Assembly: GCF_041740695.1 (NCBI RefSeq)
Contig: NZ_JBGSLK010000108.1
Location: 124,001 to 188,000, forward strand
Reading direction: 5' to 3'
Source: Haliscomenobacter sp041740695
Lineage (GTDB): Bacteria > Bacteroidota > Bacteroidia > Chitinophagales > Saprospiraceae
Length of the DNA: 64,000 nucleotides
The translations under genes and the position numbers were made by a program. Below the pieces are notes generated by a model that was given only the letters and a program-made list of their open reading frames with translations, searched no databases and was not told the DNA's origin. Within the stretch, counting starts at the first letter, position 1. Each line of letters starts with the position of its first letter. Positions 8,703 to 17,689 of the stretch are shown piece after piece.

Positions 8703-9287
8703 CTACTTCGGCAAAGCCTTATTGAACTCCCCGGTAATCCGCAACTGAATCTCATCGCTCACAAAAGCCGTCGTCAAGTTTTGCCCCACCGTGAACTCAC
8801 TTCTTTTGATGGTTCCCACTGCCTTGATGCCTACCTGGATGTTTTTGGCATTTTTATTCGGATTTTCTACCGGGCCATTCATGGTTACCGTCAAAGTCAG
8901 AGGCTTGGTGATGCCCTTGATGGTGATGTTTCCGGTCATGGTGTACAAGTTCTTTTTCTTCTTTTTGAAGGAAGTACTTTTGAAGGTAATGGACGGGAAT
9001 TTTTGCACATCAAAAATATCCGGACTACGTAGATGGTTGTCGCGCATTTCCAATTCAGTGTTGAGACTAGCTGCCTCAATGGTCACTTCAAAAGCGGCAT
9101 CGGATAGATCCTCTTTGGTAGCAGTCAAAGTGGCTTCGTATTTTTTGAAAAAGCCGTCCACCTCTGAAATGCCGTGGTGCTGCACAATAAAGGCTACCCG
9201 GGAGTGGCCTTTGTCGTTGGTCCACTGGCCAAAAGCCAAAGTGCTAAACAGACAAAATACGGGGATTAAAGCAAAAATCTTTTTCAT
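8703..9287 (-). CDS. YceI family periplasmic lipocalin-like protein
   Basis: 194 residues from the ATG at 9287, which gives a clean signal peptide (MKKIFALIPVFCLFSTLAFG); the frame extends upstream but without signal-like character. The mature part opens WTNDKGHSRVAFIVQHHGIS.VDGFF, the YceI hallmark. It continues with a typical beta-barrel pattern (MRDNHLRSPDIFDVQKFPSITFKS), ending RITGEFNK. YceI proteins form an antiparallel barrel binding isoprenoid or fatty amide ligands in the periplasm; the ligand here is unknown. The gene is monocistronic and divergent from pnuC. Start choice is secure. Confidence 0.93.
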   Translation of the reverse strand: MKKIFALIPVFCLFSTLAFGQWTNDKGHSRVAFIVQHHGISEVDGFFKKYEATLTATKEDLSDAAFEVTIEAASLNTELEMRDNHLRSPDIFDVQKFPSITFKSTSFKKKKKNLYTMTGNITIKGITKPLTLTVTMNGPVENPNKNAKNIQVGIKAVGTIKRSEFTVGQNLTTAFVSDEIQLRITGEFNKALPK

Positions 9288-9402
9288 GTGTGTGGTGTTT
9301 GTACCTGGCGTTTTTCCATAACTGCGCAGGAGTGATGAAATAATCAATAAAAGGTTACCTGACATTATAGCAATCACCTGCAAGATAATTAGTAGCTTAA
9401 TT

Positions 9403-9425
9403 TTATTTGGCTAAGCGCCAAATAA
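9403..9425. promoter_or_regulatory. 9-bp perfect palindrome in the yceI-pnuC divergent region
   Basis: TTATTTGGC and GCCAAATAA flank a 5-nt centre, 53 bp before the pnuC ATG. It may be an operator for a dimeric regulator, or a leader hairpin. No NAD-responsive riboswitch consensus was recognised. Confidence 0.3.
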
Positions 9426-9477
9426 TTCAGCACATTATCGCTTAAAGGCCTAAATTCACCGCCCTGATCTTATTCAT

Positions 9478-10089
9478 ATGGACCTAAATGTAGCAGGGGA
9501 ATTGCTGATTCAGCAGATTCGCCAAACCAGCCTTCTGGAGTGGACTGCGGTGGTGTTTGGGGTAAGCCAGGTACTGCTGGCCCGCAAAAACAATATCTGG
9601 TTGTATCCGACCGGGATCATCAGTGTGCTTTGTTCTTCCATCCTGTTCTTCCAGTCCAAGCTCTACGCAGAGACCTTGCTGCAAGGCTATTACCTACTGA
9701 TGAGCATTTACGGTTGGGCCAATTGGCGCAATCACTCCACTTCCGGTGCTTCCAAAATCACCCGCAGCAGCCGCCAGGAAAAATGGATCACCTGGGGTAT
9801 TGCCGTTTTGGGCTGGGGTTTGCTTTATATCGTACTCCGCAGCTTCACAGATTCGGATGTGCCCTTCCTGGATGCTTTTGTTTCCTCCACGGCTTGGGCG
9901 GGCATGTGGCTGCTGGCCAAGCGCAAGCTGGAAAACTGGATCTGGCTCAATATCTCCAATCTGGTGGCGATTCCGCTGTTGTTGTACAAGCAGTTGTACC
10001 TATTTTCGGTTTTGACCTTGATTCTGTTTGTAGTGGCGATTTTTGGGTATTTGGATTGGAAAAAAACACTCGATGCCTCAGAAGAATAA
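9478..10089 (+). CDS. pnuC: PnuC-type nicotinamide riboside transporter
   Basis: 203 residues with seven predicted membrane helices. It has the PnuC-family motifs WTAVVFGVSQVLLARKNN, WLYPTGIISV (the conserved W..P.G), LQGYYLLMSIYGWANW, and DAFVSSTAWAGMWLLAKRK..NWIWLNISN in order. PnuC facilitates uptake of nicotinamide riboside (or related vitamins such as thiamine in PnuT) across the inner membrane as a NAD precursor. There is no adjacent kinase (nadR/nrk) or thiamine gene to settle the ligand. The acyl-CoA-dehydrogenase-like gene begins inside its last codons, suggesting translational coupling, though their functions are not obviously linked. Confidence 0.9.
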   Translation: MDLNVAGELLIQQIRQTSLLEWTAVVFGVSQVLLARKNNIWLYPTGIISVLCSSILFFQSKLYAETLLQGYYLLMSIYGWANWRNHSTSGASKITRSSRQEKWITWGIAVLGWGLLYIVLRSFTDSDVPFLDAFVSSTAWAGMWLLAKRKLENWIWLNISNLVAIPLLLYKQLYLFSVLTLILFVVAIFGYLDWKKTLDASEE

Positions 10090-11155
10090 TTTCAGTGGGT
10101 TGAATGCTATAATGGCCACAAAAGCGGAACAACTCGGCTGCCTTCCACCCGAATGGCTGGAGCTGATCTATCAGGAAAAATGGTTCAAACTCTTTGTGCC
10201 AAAGGACTTGGGGGGATTGGGCTGTAGCTTACCCGAAGCCTTGCGGATCGAAGAAAAACTCGCATTTGCCGATGGTAGCCTGGGCTGGACGGTGACGCTC
10301 TGTTCTGGTGCAGGTTGGTTCGTAGGGTTTATAGAGGAATCCCTGCGCAACAGCATTTTTTCTAACCCTAAACTTTGCCTGGCCGGAAGTGGATTTGTCG
10401 GCGGGAAAGCCGATCGGGTAGGGGAGCGGTACCACATTGAGGGCCACTGGACTTATGCTTCTGGTGCGTTGCACGCTTCTCATTTTACTGCCAATTGTAC
10501 GCTCTTCGAAAACGGAAACCCCGTCCACGATGTGAAGGGAAATCCAGTGGTTAAAGCTTTTATTTTGGAAAAAGCGGAAGTCACTATTTTAGATGGCTGG
10601 AACTACATGGGCATGATCGCTACGGGGAGTCATGCTTTTCAGGTGGAAAATTTGTGGGTTCCCTTGAACCGCTGTTTTGACATTAATCCTGCTAAAGCTC
10701 AATTACCCGATCTCGTGTATCAATATCCCTTTTTACAATTTGCCGAAGCCACCTTGGCGGTGAATATTTTAGGGATTTCCCTGCACTTGCAGGAATTGAT
10801 TGCTGTGGCTTTTTGGAAGCGGGATGCCTATCGGGAATATTCCGAAAAGCAGCGAAGTTATTTTCAGCGGGTTTTTGAAAAACAAAATGATAAGGTAAAA
10901 GATCTCAAAAGGTCGTTTTATGATTCAATTGAAGCTTCCTGGTCTGAGCTGGAAATCAATCGTAAAATCACCCCATCAACTTTGAAAAAAATCAGCCAGC
11001 TCAGTCGCAAACTCACCCAGGTTTGCCGTGAAACCAATGCAAAACTTTATCCTTTTGCTGGTCTGGAAGCTGCCAAATCCCACAGCGAGATCAACCGGGT
11101 TTGGCGTGATTTTAATACGGTGAGCCAACATGCTTTGTTGATTTTTCCTTTTTGA
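10073..11155 (+). CDS. acyl-CoA dehydrogenase-like flavoprotein
   Basis: 360 residues from the ATG at 10073, overlapping pnuC by 17 nt; a second in-frame ATG at 10112 is a possible start. The N-terminal helical domain has LFVPKDLGGLGCSLPEALRI and EKLAFADGSLGWT, typical of ACAD_N domains in class D flavin monooxygenases and acyl-CoA dehydrogenases. The middle beta domain follows (GERYHIEGHWTYASGA). The C-terminal helical domain is shorter than in standard acyl-CoA dehydrogenases, and I do not see an obvious catalytic Glu. It may be a flavin-dependent oxygenase component (HsaA/HpaB-like) or a degenerate dehydrogenase. No reductase partner is nearby. Confidence 0.75.
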   Translation: MPQKNNFSGLNAIMATKAEQLGCLPPEWLELIYQEKWFKLFVPKDLGGLGCSLPEALRIEEKLAFADGSLGWTVTLCSGAGWFVGFIEESLRNSIFSNPKLCLAGSGFVGGKADRVGERYHIEGHWTYASGALHASHFTANCTLFENGNPVHDVKGNPVVKAFILEKAEVTILDGWNYMGMIATGSHAFQVENLWVPLNRCFDINPAKAQLPDLVYQYPFLQFAEATLAVNILGISLHLQELIAVAFWKRDAYREYSEKQRSYFQRVFEKQNDKVKDLKRSFYDSIEASWSELEINRKITPSTLKKISQLSRKLTQVCRETNAKLYPFAGLEAAKSHSEINRVWRDFNTVSQHALLIFPF

Positions 11156-11159
11156 ACTA

Positions 11160-11274
11160 CTTAGGTGTGTCTTAAGTGTCTTAGGTTTCTTAGGTGGTGA
11201 AAAAAACCAAGCCTCGCGAAGCGGGGCAAAATTTCACCACCTAAGAAACCTAAGACACTTAAGGTGCACCTAAG
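11160..11274. repeat. family A palindromic element, copy 1
   Basis: The 43-bp arms (11160-11202 and 11232-11274) match except for about 3 positions. The centre holds a small GC-rich hairpin (CCTCGC / GCGGGG). The inner arm core CACCACCTAAGAAACC is shared with copies at 21862-21972 and 51957-52062. It lies between the convergent stops of the genes ending at 11155 (+) and 11289 (-). Confidence 0.85.
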
Positions 11275-11288
11275 CAATTATTGGGGCT

Positions 11289-14200
11289 TTACTGTAGCTT
11301 CAAAAACTCCTCAAAAGGTTTGATGGCAATAGCCGCCAGCTGATTTTGAACCAACAATTCGTTCAATTTGGCAGCATGTTTACCTTTCAGCTTTTGTAGT
11401 TCAATTTTGGCCGCGTTGAACTCCGCCTCAAGGCGTTTGAGGTTGGCCAATTCATTGGCTGACGGTTTGTACAGACTGGATGCCAACATGCTGAAAAGGC
11501 TAGCCAGGTGTTCCCGCAATTGAGGCTCACCTGCGGATACATAGTTGTCACCCGTCGTGACGACCAAGGTTTCCTTCAATTTGTTGTACTCTGCCAACAT
11601 CGGGGTAAGGGTGCTGGACAAGCCCGTATTTTTGCTCATCAGTTGTTTCGCTCCGCTGATGGTTTCATCCAGTTCGTAGACCAGGTAGGCCAAAGATTGG
11701 GTCATGTCGAACACCTTCTGTACCGTCGCTTCTTTCAGCTTGCGATCCTCTAACGTGATGGCCGATTTTGGATCGTAGGAGATAATCCAATCGTGGGTGT
11801 AGGTTTCCGTTCCTTTTTGAACCACAATTTTGTATTTCCCGGCGGGGATAGGCGCTGGAGTGGCCCCTTCCCGACTGATGGTTTGACCTTTGGCGATCTT
11901 GGGTACTTTGCCTGCGTAACCCCACTCAACGATGTTGATGCCCTTGGACTTGCCTGGCGTGATTTCGTGTACTTTTTGCCCGGCGGCATTCTGGATTTCC
12001 ATGGTGAATTTGCCCAGGCTATGGCGTTTTTTGAGGTAATAAACAATTTGGCCCGCCCTGGAAGGGTTGGGTCCCACAAATTCAGTTTCCCCAGCGGTGC
12101 CGCCAAAGCTGCTTTCTTCGTACATGATCGCCGGGCGGTTCTTGAAGAAGTGCAAATCTTTTACCAGTACTTCATCGGTGATTTGCCGCAAGGGGCTGAT
12201 GTCGTCCAAAATAATGACTCCTCGACCGTGGGTACCCATGACCAAATCATTGGTTTTGCGCTGAATTTCAAGGTAATAAACAGCTACTGCTGGCATGTTG
12301 TTGGTGAATTTGTACCAGGTTTTTCCTGCATTCATACTGATGTACAACCCAAATTCCGTGCCCAAAAAGAGCAAGTTGGGATTGACAAAATCCTCCTGGA
12401 TGTTGCGGGCGATTCCCTCTACATCTGGGGTCAGCACAGAAGTCCAGGTGGCACCAAAATTGGTGGTTTTGTAGGCATAGGGCTGCATGTCTCCGTGGGA
12501 ATGCCCCTCGAAAACGGCATAAGCGGTGCCCTTGTTAAAACTGCTGGCTTCGATGTGGTAGCACCAGGTGCCAGCGGGCAATCCGGGCAAGTTTGTATTG
12601 ACGTTTTTCCAGGTTTTGCCGGCATCCTGGGTGACTTGTACGTTGCCATCGTCGGTACCTACCCAAATGACTTTTTCATCCAGTGGCGATTCCGCAATGG
12701 TGAAAATGGTACAATGGTTTTCAGCACCGGAGTTATCGGTCGACAGGCCTCCCGAGTTTCCTTGACTGGTTTTACTAGGGTTGTTGGTCGTGAGATCGGG
12801 GGATATTTTGACCCAGGTGTCGCCCATGTCGTCGGATTTGTGCAAAAACTGGCTGCCCATGTAAAGCCGATCCGGGCGAAGTGCGCTGGTCGCCATGGGA
12901 GGATTCCAGTTCCAACGCAATTTGGGGTCGCCGATCACGGGCAGAGGCTGAATGACGCGGATTTTGTTTTTTTCAAGGTCAGTCCGCCAAACATTTTCAG
13001 CTCCCTGCATTTCTGAATAGACGATGCGTTTGGTGGGGTGGGGGAGTGCCCGAAACCCGTCGCCGACCCCAATCAACTGCCAATCACGCGCTTCAATACC
13101 TCCGGGGGATGAGGAAGGCCCATACCAGGTGTTGTTGTCCTGCAAGCCACCATAGATGTTGTAAGGCTCTTGATTGTCGACACTGACGTGGTAATACTGA
13201 GAAACTGGCAGGTTTGCCACGATTTCCATGGTGGTTCCACCATTCCAGGAACGGTATACGCCACCGTCCGTGCCACAAAACATCCGCTCGGAGTCATTGA
13301 TGGAAAAAACGATGTCGTGGATGTCGGAGTGCATGGCACCCAGGTTGCGGAAGGTTTTACCTCCATCGCGCGAAATCGAGCCGGAAAGCCCACCTTTCGC
13401 AATAACCTCCGGGTTGCGGGGATCAACGGTGATCCTGGAAAAATAAAATGGCCGCACTACGATGCCAAAGTCGTTGTTCAGCTGCTTCCAGGAAGCCCCG
13501 GCGTCGTCGCTGCGGTACAAGCCTTTTTCTTTGTCTTGTTCTGACTCGATGACGGTGTACAGGATTTTGGGGTTGGAAGCGGCGATGGCGATGCCCATCC
13601 GGCCCAATTTGCCACTGGGGAAACCATTGTGGATTTTATTCCAGGTTTTACCCCCGTCACTGGATTTGTACAAGGCGCTGTTGTTGCCACCCGAATTGAA
13701 TGACCAGGCCGTACGGCGGAACTCCCAAAAAGAGGCATACAATATGGAGGGGTTACTCGGGTCCATCACCATATCGGCGCAGCCGGTTGTAGCGTCGACG
13801 TACAGAATTTTGCTCCAGGTTTTGCCCCCATCGCTCGTTTTGTATACGCCACGCTCCTCACTATCGCTCCACAAGGCACCCAATACGCCTACGTAGACTT
13901 CATTGGCGTTTTTAGGATTGACGATGATGCTGGCGATCCGTTCAGATTTTTCCAGTCCCATCTTGGTCCAGTTGAGGCCTCCATCCCCAGTGCGGTAGAT
14001 GCCATCGCCAAAAGAAACACTATTGCGAGTCCAGGTTTCGCCGGTGCCCACCCACACCACATTATCGGGAGCGCTTGGGTCAACGGCAACTGCGCCGATG
14101 GATTGGCAATGGTTGTCAAAAACGGAGTTGAAGCGGGCACCTCCATCGTTGCTTTTCCAAACACCTCCGCCAGCAGTACCCACATAAATGACTTTGGGGT

Positions 14201-14369
14201 TGCTGGGGTGTAGCTCGATGTCGCTGATGCGCCCACTCATGATGGCTGGGCCGATTTGGCGTGCACGGAGGTCACCGAATAGTTCTTTGCCGCGGGTGAT
14301 GGCGTCCTGTGCGGGTAGGAATGCTGGCAACAAAAGCGCCAGGCACAAAAAACGGTATAGCTGATGCAT
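11289..14369 (-). CDS. VPS10/sortilin-like BNR-repeat exoprotein
   Basis: 1026 residues. Signal peptide 1-20 (MHQLYRFLCLALLLPAFLPA). From about residue 40 to 740 it is a chain of BNR/Asp-box repeats (for example KSNDGGARF, TGDGGLNWTKM, TSDGGKTWSKI, SDDAGASWKQL) forming one or more beta-propellers, as in sortilin/VPS10 proteins. A beta-sandwich follows (about 770-890), then a helical tail rich in Leu, Lys and Glu. No T9SS sorting tag and no lipobox, so probably periplasmic or secreted by another signal. It is a paralogue of the gene at 1-2680, with the same MSGRISDIE / GRGVIILDDISP-type framework. Often annotated glycosyl hydrolase, but no catalytic residue is demonstrable. Confidence 0.9.
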   Translation of the reverse strand: MHQLYRFLCLALLLPAFLPAQDAITRGKELFGDLRARQIGPAIMSGRISDIELHPSNPKVIYVGTAGGGVWKSNDGGARFNSVFDNHCQSIGAVAVDPSAPDNVVWVGTGETWTRNSVSFGDGIYRTGDGGLNWTKMGLEKSERIASIIVNPKNANEVYVGVLGALWSDSEERGVYKTSDGGKTWSKILYVDATTGCADMVMDPSNPSILYASFWEFRRTAWSFNSGGNNSALYKSSDGGKTWNKIHNGFPSGKLGRMGIAIAASNPKILYTVIESEQDKEKGLYRSDDAGASWKQLNNDFGIVVRPFYFSRITVDPRNPEVIAKGGLSGSISRDGGKTFRNLGAMHSDIHDIVFSINDSERMFCGTDGGVYRSWNGGTTMEIVANLPVSQYYHVSVDNQEPYNIYGGLQDNNTWYGPSSSPGGIEARDWQLIGVGDGFRALPHPTKRIVYSEMQGAENVWRTDLEKNKIRVIQPLPVIGDPKLRWNWNPPMATSALRPDRLYMGSQFLHKSDDMGDTWVKISPDLTTNNPSKTSQGNSGGLSTDNSGAENHCTIFTIAESPLDEKVIWVGTDDGNVQVTQDAGKTWKNVNTNLPGLPAGTWCYHIEASSFNKGTAYAVFEGHSHGDMQPYAYKTTNFGATWTSVLTPDVEGIARNIQEDFVNPNLLFLGTEFGLYISMNAGKTWYKFTNNMPAVAVYYLEIQRKTNDLVMGTHGRGVIILDDISPLRQITDEVLVKDLHFFKNRPAIMYEESSFGGTAGETEFVGPNPSRAGQIVYYLKKRHSLGKFTMEIQNAAGQKVHEITPGKSKGINIVEWGYAGKVPKIAKGQTISREGATPAPIPAGKYKIVVQKGTETYTHDWIISYDPKSAITLEDRKLKEATVQKVFDMTQSLAYLVYELDETISGAKQLMSKNTGLSSTLTPMLAEYNKLKETLVVTTGDNYVSAGEPQLREHLASLFSMLASSLYKPSANELANLKRLEAEFNAAKIELQKLKGKHAAKLNELLVQNQLAAIAIKPFEEFLKLQ

Positions 14370-14504
14370 GATTTTTAATTTAGGAATTTGGTAAAATAAA
14401 AAAACTGCTTTTACCTGATCAGTAGGAGTTTAAGCCTGGTTGATGTCAAGTGTAAAAGCAGTTTCTTTGCCTGTTGTTCAGGCCGTATATTCTAGATCCG
14501 TAAT

Positions 14505-14623
14505 AGTGGGGCAAAAACAAGTGTTCATTTTTTTTGAGCCAAAATATTAGATAAAGCACTTAAAATGAACCGTTTAATTATCTAATCTTTTGGCAAAATG
14601 AACTCTTGTTTTTTTGTCGCCCT
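14505..14623. repeat. family B palindromic element, copy 1
   Basis: A long imperfect palindrome: outer arms GTGGGGCAAAAACAAGTGTTC and its partner ending TTGTCGCCCT, then inner arms around ATTAGATAA. Its loop (about 14550-14575) is homologous, in inverse orientation, to the loop of the copy at 38131-38250. It abuts the stop of the LolA-like gene (14624). Confidence 0.75.
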
Positions 14624-15370
14624 TTATTTCTCTTCCGTAAAAACAAACTCCTTCGGGTCAACCTGAGGATTCAACTCGATTTTGGTCAAGGTGATGGGTT
14701 GGCTGCCACCTCCTTTTACACCCTGGCCCAAAGAAAAAGGAAAAAAGAGGCCATTCACTTCCTGGTAGTCACTCATGGTAATTTGAGAGATCTGTCCTTT
14801 GGCTGGTCCAATTTTGATTTCTGATTCCACTAGGATGGGAATAAACTCTTCGGCATCAAAAAAGTAAAATGACACATTTTCTTCGGTTTTGCCTTCAATG
14901 ACTAAGGGCTTTTTGGTCAACTTGATTTTGAAGGTTTCGGTGCCCTCCACGGTTTCTTTGCCGATCAGCTCTACCTTGTAGCCTTTCGCACTGTAATTCA
15001 AGAAAGGGTCAGGGAAATCAGCCAGCCCAGTTTTGAATATCTCGGTGGATTCTGCGTCACTTTTTTCTGCCTTCATGGTCATGAAGTTGGTGTTCCAAAG
15101 GGTAGTCCCATCATACACACCTTGTTTGATGGTTTTACCCTGAAATGTAACCACCGTCATTTGGCGACCATCTTTGAGGTTAAAAATATCGAGGGGAATG
15201 TCCATTCCGCCCTGATTGACTTTGGCTGACATCTTGACTCCTTCCAGTTTTTGCCATTTTTCTACCCCTCCGGTGGCAGTGAGGTACTTGTTGATGATTT
15301 CTTCGGCAGTTTGCGCATGGCTGAAACTGACCGTAAAAGCTAGCGCTAATAACAATGATAAGGTTCTCAT
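14624..15370 (-). CDS. LolA-fold outer-membrane lipoprotein-sorting-like protein
   Basis: 248 residues with a signal peptide (1-19, ending SFSHAQ). The mature part starts AEEIINKYLTATGGVEKWQKL, the recurrent opening of Bacteroidota LolA/LolB-fold proteins. Alternating beta strands follow (KMSAKVNQGGM, QMTVVTFQGKTIKQGVYDG, FKIKLTKKP, YFFDAEEFIPILVESE), giving an open half-barrel. Proteins of this fold bind lipid or lipoprotein acyl chains in the periplasm. This one is larger than true LolA and has no neighbouring lol genes, so lipoprotein carriage is only a fold-based suggestion. Promoter not resolved. Confidence 0.75.
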   Translation of the reverse strand: MRTLSLLLALAFTVSFSHAQTAEEIINKYLTATGGVEKWQKLEGVKMSAKVNQGGMDIPLDIFNLKDGRQMTVVTFQGKTIKQGVYDGTTLWNTNFMTMKAEKSDAESTEIFKTGLADFPDPFLNYSAKGYKVELIGKETVEGTETFKIKLTKKPLVIEGKTEENVSFYFFDAEEFIPILVESEIKIGPAKGQISQITMSDYQEVNGLFFPFSLGQGVKGGGSQPITLTKIELNPQVDPKEFVFTEEK

Positions 15371-15573
15371 TGGACAGTCGGTTGTTATTTTTGGTAAAAT
15401 AGAGGTTCAAACAGCAACAAAGTAAGGGAGAAGATTGCTGTGAAAGGGCAGAATTATAATAATGCATTTAAAGCATAGACGAGCAGCGGAAATCGGGGGA
15501 TGAAAGATGCAGCAATGTATTGTTTTTGGCTTTTTTACGCGTTTTTAAAAAGTGTGTCAAAGTTGTGTTTTGC

Positions 15574-15984
15574 CTATTTCAATCTCTTTTTTAAATCCTT
15601 AATTACAATCATCCAATGATCCAACTCGTCCACCTCTTCCCAAAGCTGGCGCAATTCAGAATCCTCGGACTCGCTGATTTTTTCCACCGCGTGAATCGCC
15701 AAGTTGACCAAATCGGCATCAATCCACTCCTGGATGGCTTCCAGGTCGATTTCAAAGTCATCGAGCAGGGTTTCGTGGAATTCTTCGGGTTCATTGCCTT
15801 GTGAGATGGCCAACAATTCGGCTGCGGCCAACACGCAGGAACCCATGCGTTCATTGGGCTCTTCTTCCTCGATGGCATCGCTGAACAAACGTTCAATTTT
15901 ATCGATCAACTGTTTTTCCGAAAACGCCTCAACCCACGCTACCGCGTCGTCATTTTCAAAGTTATTGATACCCCATGCTGCCAT
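15574..15984 (-). CDS. DUF4259 domain protein
   Basis: 136 residues from the ATG at 15984. The reading frame extends another 40 codons upstream, but the family start MAAWGINNFENDDAVAWV is at 15984, so the extension is rejected. The signature WG...F.ND.A.DW-type N-terminus, central ERMGSCVLAAAELLAISQG and very acidic, helical remainder (FEIDLEAIQEWIDADLV) fit DUF4259, a small cytoplasmic family of unknown function. It has no operon partners and no motif suggesting an enzyme. Confidence 0.75.
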   Translation of the reverse strand: MAAWGINNFENDDAVAWVEAFSEKQLIDKIERLFSDAIEEEEPNERMGSCVLAAAELLAISQGNEPEEFHETLLDDFEIDLEAIQEWIDADLVNLAIHAVEKISESEDSELRQLWEEVDELDHWMIVIKDLKKRLK

Positions 15985-16086
15985 AACATAACACGATTTG
16001 CTTATTCCTGATAAAAAATTGGATAAAAACGAAGCCGAAGTGGCTCTTGCTGCAAAAATAAATGTTTCTCTAAAGCTTCCTAAATA

Positions 16087-16124
16087 GTGGGGCAAAATGA
16101 ACACTTATTTTTTTATCGCCCCTA
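16087..16124. repeat. family B half-element
   Basis: GTGGGGCAAAATGAACACTT followed by ATTTTTTTATCGCCCC repeats one arm of the family B palindromes at 14505-14623 and 38131-38250. The outer GGGGC/GCCCC ends still pair. It overlaps the last 3 bp of the NAD(P)HX repair gene. A partial family C motif (CACTTCGGCTTCG on the minus strand) lies nearby at 16029-16043. Confidence 0.55.
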
Positions 16125-17630
16125 GGATTTTTTTAGAAACTGGAACGCTACCCCAATATGATCCACAATGTCACTGGCCAAAAGTGCCTCGTGTCCCAGC
16201 TTGGTGGCGGCAATATCTCCCGCCAAGCCATGCAGATAAACGCCCAGTTTACACGTTTGTGCTGCATCGTAACCCTGCGCCAACAAGCCAGTCAGGATAC
16301 CCGTGAGCACGTCTCCACTCCCCCCTGTGGCCATCCCGGGGTTCCCGCTGGAGTTGAACCAGATTTGTCCATCCGGCAGCGCAATTGCGGTATGAGCCCC
16401 CTTACGGATGATGTACAGGCCATATTTTACCGCAGTCTCACGTAGCAAATCCAGTCGGGCGAAATCATCGGGTGCGTCTCCAAACAAGCGGGAGAACTCT
16501 TTGGGATGTGGCGACAAGATGGCCCCACGCGGAATCCGCTGCTGCCATTTTTGTTGGGCAATGATGTTGAGTGCATCCGCATCGATTACCAACGGTTTTT
16601 GACCAATGGCACCGAGGAATTCATCTAAACCACGGATAGAAAAATCTTTGTTTCCCAAGCCACAACCAATCCCTACTGCGGAATATTTTCCCAATTCGGG
16701 CATTTCTGAAAAATTGAACTGATGCCGATCCGAACTCACCATTGCCTCGGGCAAGCCCATTTGTAAGATCGGGTAACCACAGGCTGGCGCGTGAATGGTC
16801 AGCAGCCCGGTGCCGCTCCGCAAGATTGCCCGGCCGCTGAGCAAAGCAGCGCCCATCATACCCTGGCTACCCGCAATGAGCAAAGCGTGGCCATATAAAC
16901 CCTTGTGGGCGTAACGGCTGCGTTTTTTTACCCAGGTTTGTACATCGGCTTGTTGAAGATAAAAATTATGGGTATCAAGCTCTTGAATTTTCTCTGGGTG
17001 TAAGCCAATCGAAGCATAAGCCCATTCACCGACTCGGCTATCGTTTTCAGGCAGCAAAAAAGCCAATTTTGGGAACTCGAAACTAAAGGTGTAATCCGCA
17101 CAAAATGTTTTGTTGTTGGTGCTGCTGTCCGCATTTAAACCCGAAGGTAAGTCTACAGCTATTTTGGTGCCCGCAAATTGGCTCAAATGTTGCACAAAAT
17201 CAGCCCAATAGCCCTCCAAAGGGCGAGAAATTCCAGTTCCCAATAGCGCATCAATCAGGATGCCAGAGGGTGGGAGAGGGGGCAGTGGATCGCCTTCGGA
17301 AAGCTCCGTAATGGGAATGCTTTCAAATTGAGGTAAGTTTTTTAAATTGGTTTGAAAATCAGCACTTTGTTTTGGGCTGATGGCACATAAATACAACTCA
17401 ACTTCGTAAAAGGCATAGCTCAACATCCGGGCAATGGCCAGTCCATCGCCGCCATTGTTGCCTGGCCCACAAAAGATACAAATAGGGGAGTCCTCCTGGG
17501 GGAATTTTGCCATGAACCAGTCTACAAAACTGGTGGCTGCCCGCTCCATGAGGTCGATCGAGGAAATGGGTTCGTGGGCGATGGTGTAGGCGTCTAATTC
17601 ACGAATCTGGGCTGAGCTAAGGATTTTCAT
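16122..17630 (-). CDS. nnrD: bifunctional NAD(P)HX epimerase / ADP-dependent NAD(P)HX dehydratase
   Basis: 502 residues from the ATG at 17630, where the family start MKILSSAQIRELDAYTI occurs; an upstream in-frame extension is rejected. The N-terminal half (about 1-215) is the YjeF_N/NnrE epimerase with CGPGNNGGDGLAIARML and the LLGTGISRPLEG loop. The C-terminal half (about 235-500) is the ribokinase-like NnrD dehydratase, with KGLYGHALLIAGSQGMMGAA, LSPHPKEFSRLFG and the nucleotide-site loop GNPGMATGGSGDVLTGI. Together they repair hydrated NADH/NADPH in the cytoplasm, using ADP or ATP. The fusion is the normal bacterial arrangement. The gene stands alone, with a family B half-element at its 3' end. 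Confidence 0.95.
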   Translation of the reverse strand: MKILSSAQIRELDAYTIAHEPISSIDLMERAATSFVDWFMAKFPQEDSPICIFCGPGNNGGDGLAIARMLSYAFYEVELYLCAISPKQSADFQTNLKNLPQFESIPITELSEGDPLPPLPPSGILIDALLGTGISRPLEGYWADFVQHLSQFAGTKIAVDLPSGLNADSSTNNKTFCADYTFSFEFPKLAFLLPENDSRVGEWAYASIGLHPEKIQELDTHNFYLQQADVQTWVKKRSRYAHKGLYGHALLIAGSQGMMGAALLSGRAILRSGTGLLTIHAPACGYPILQMGLPEAMVSSDRHQFNFSEMPELGKYSAVGIGCGLGNKDFSIRGLDEFLGAIGQKPLVIDADALNIIAQQKWQQRIPRGAILSPHPKEFSRLFGDAPDDFARLDLLRETAVKYGLYIIRKGAHTAIALPDGQIWFNSSGNPGMATGGSGDVLTGILTGLLAQGYDAAQTCKLGVYLHGLAGDIAATKLGHEALLASDIVDHIGVAFQFLKKS

Positions 17631-17652
17631 GCCTTTTTGATTGTAATGTATG

Positions 17653-17683
17653 TTGTTTGTTTGAATAACTATTGTTACTTTTG
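17653..17683 (+). promoter_or_regulatory. Bacteroidota-type promoter ahead of the 17690-17850 palindrome
   Basis: TACTTTTG (17676-17683) is an exact TAnnTTTG match. A GTTG ends 20 bp upstream and a TTTG 16 bp upstream, so the -33 spacing is not ideal. Transcription would start at the edge of the palindrome and run into the lipoprotein gene at 17873. Confidence 0.35.
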
Positions 17684-17689
17684 AATATA

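Noticed and set aside
9288..9477. NAD-responsive riboswitch ahead of pnuC
   Set aside because: Only a 9-bp palindrome (9403-9425) is seen; no riboswitch consensus was recognised.
11160..11274. insertion sequence at the long palindromes
   Set aside because: No transposase-like frame or target-site duplication is visible; the palindromes are short and intergenic. They may still be non-autonomous elements.
11793..13016. 407-codon open frame on the plus strand
   Set aside because: It lies wholly antisense to the VPS10-like gene, whose BNR repeats are clear; the translation shows Gly/Val/Phe-rich shadow composition and no domain.
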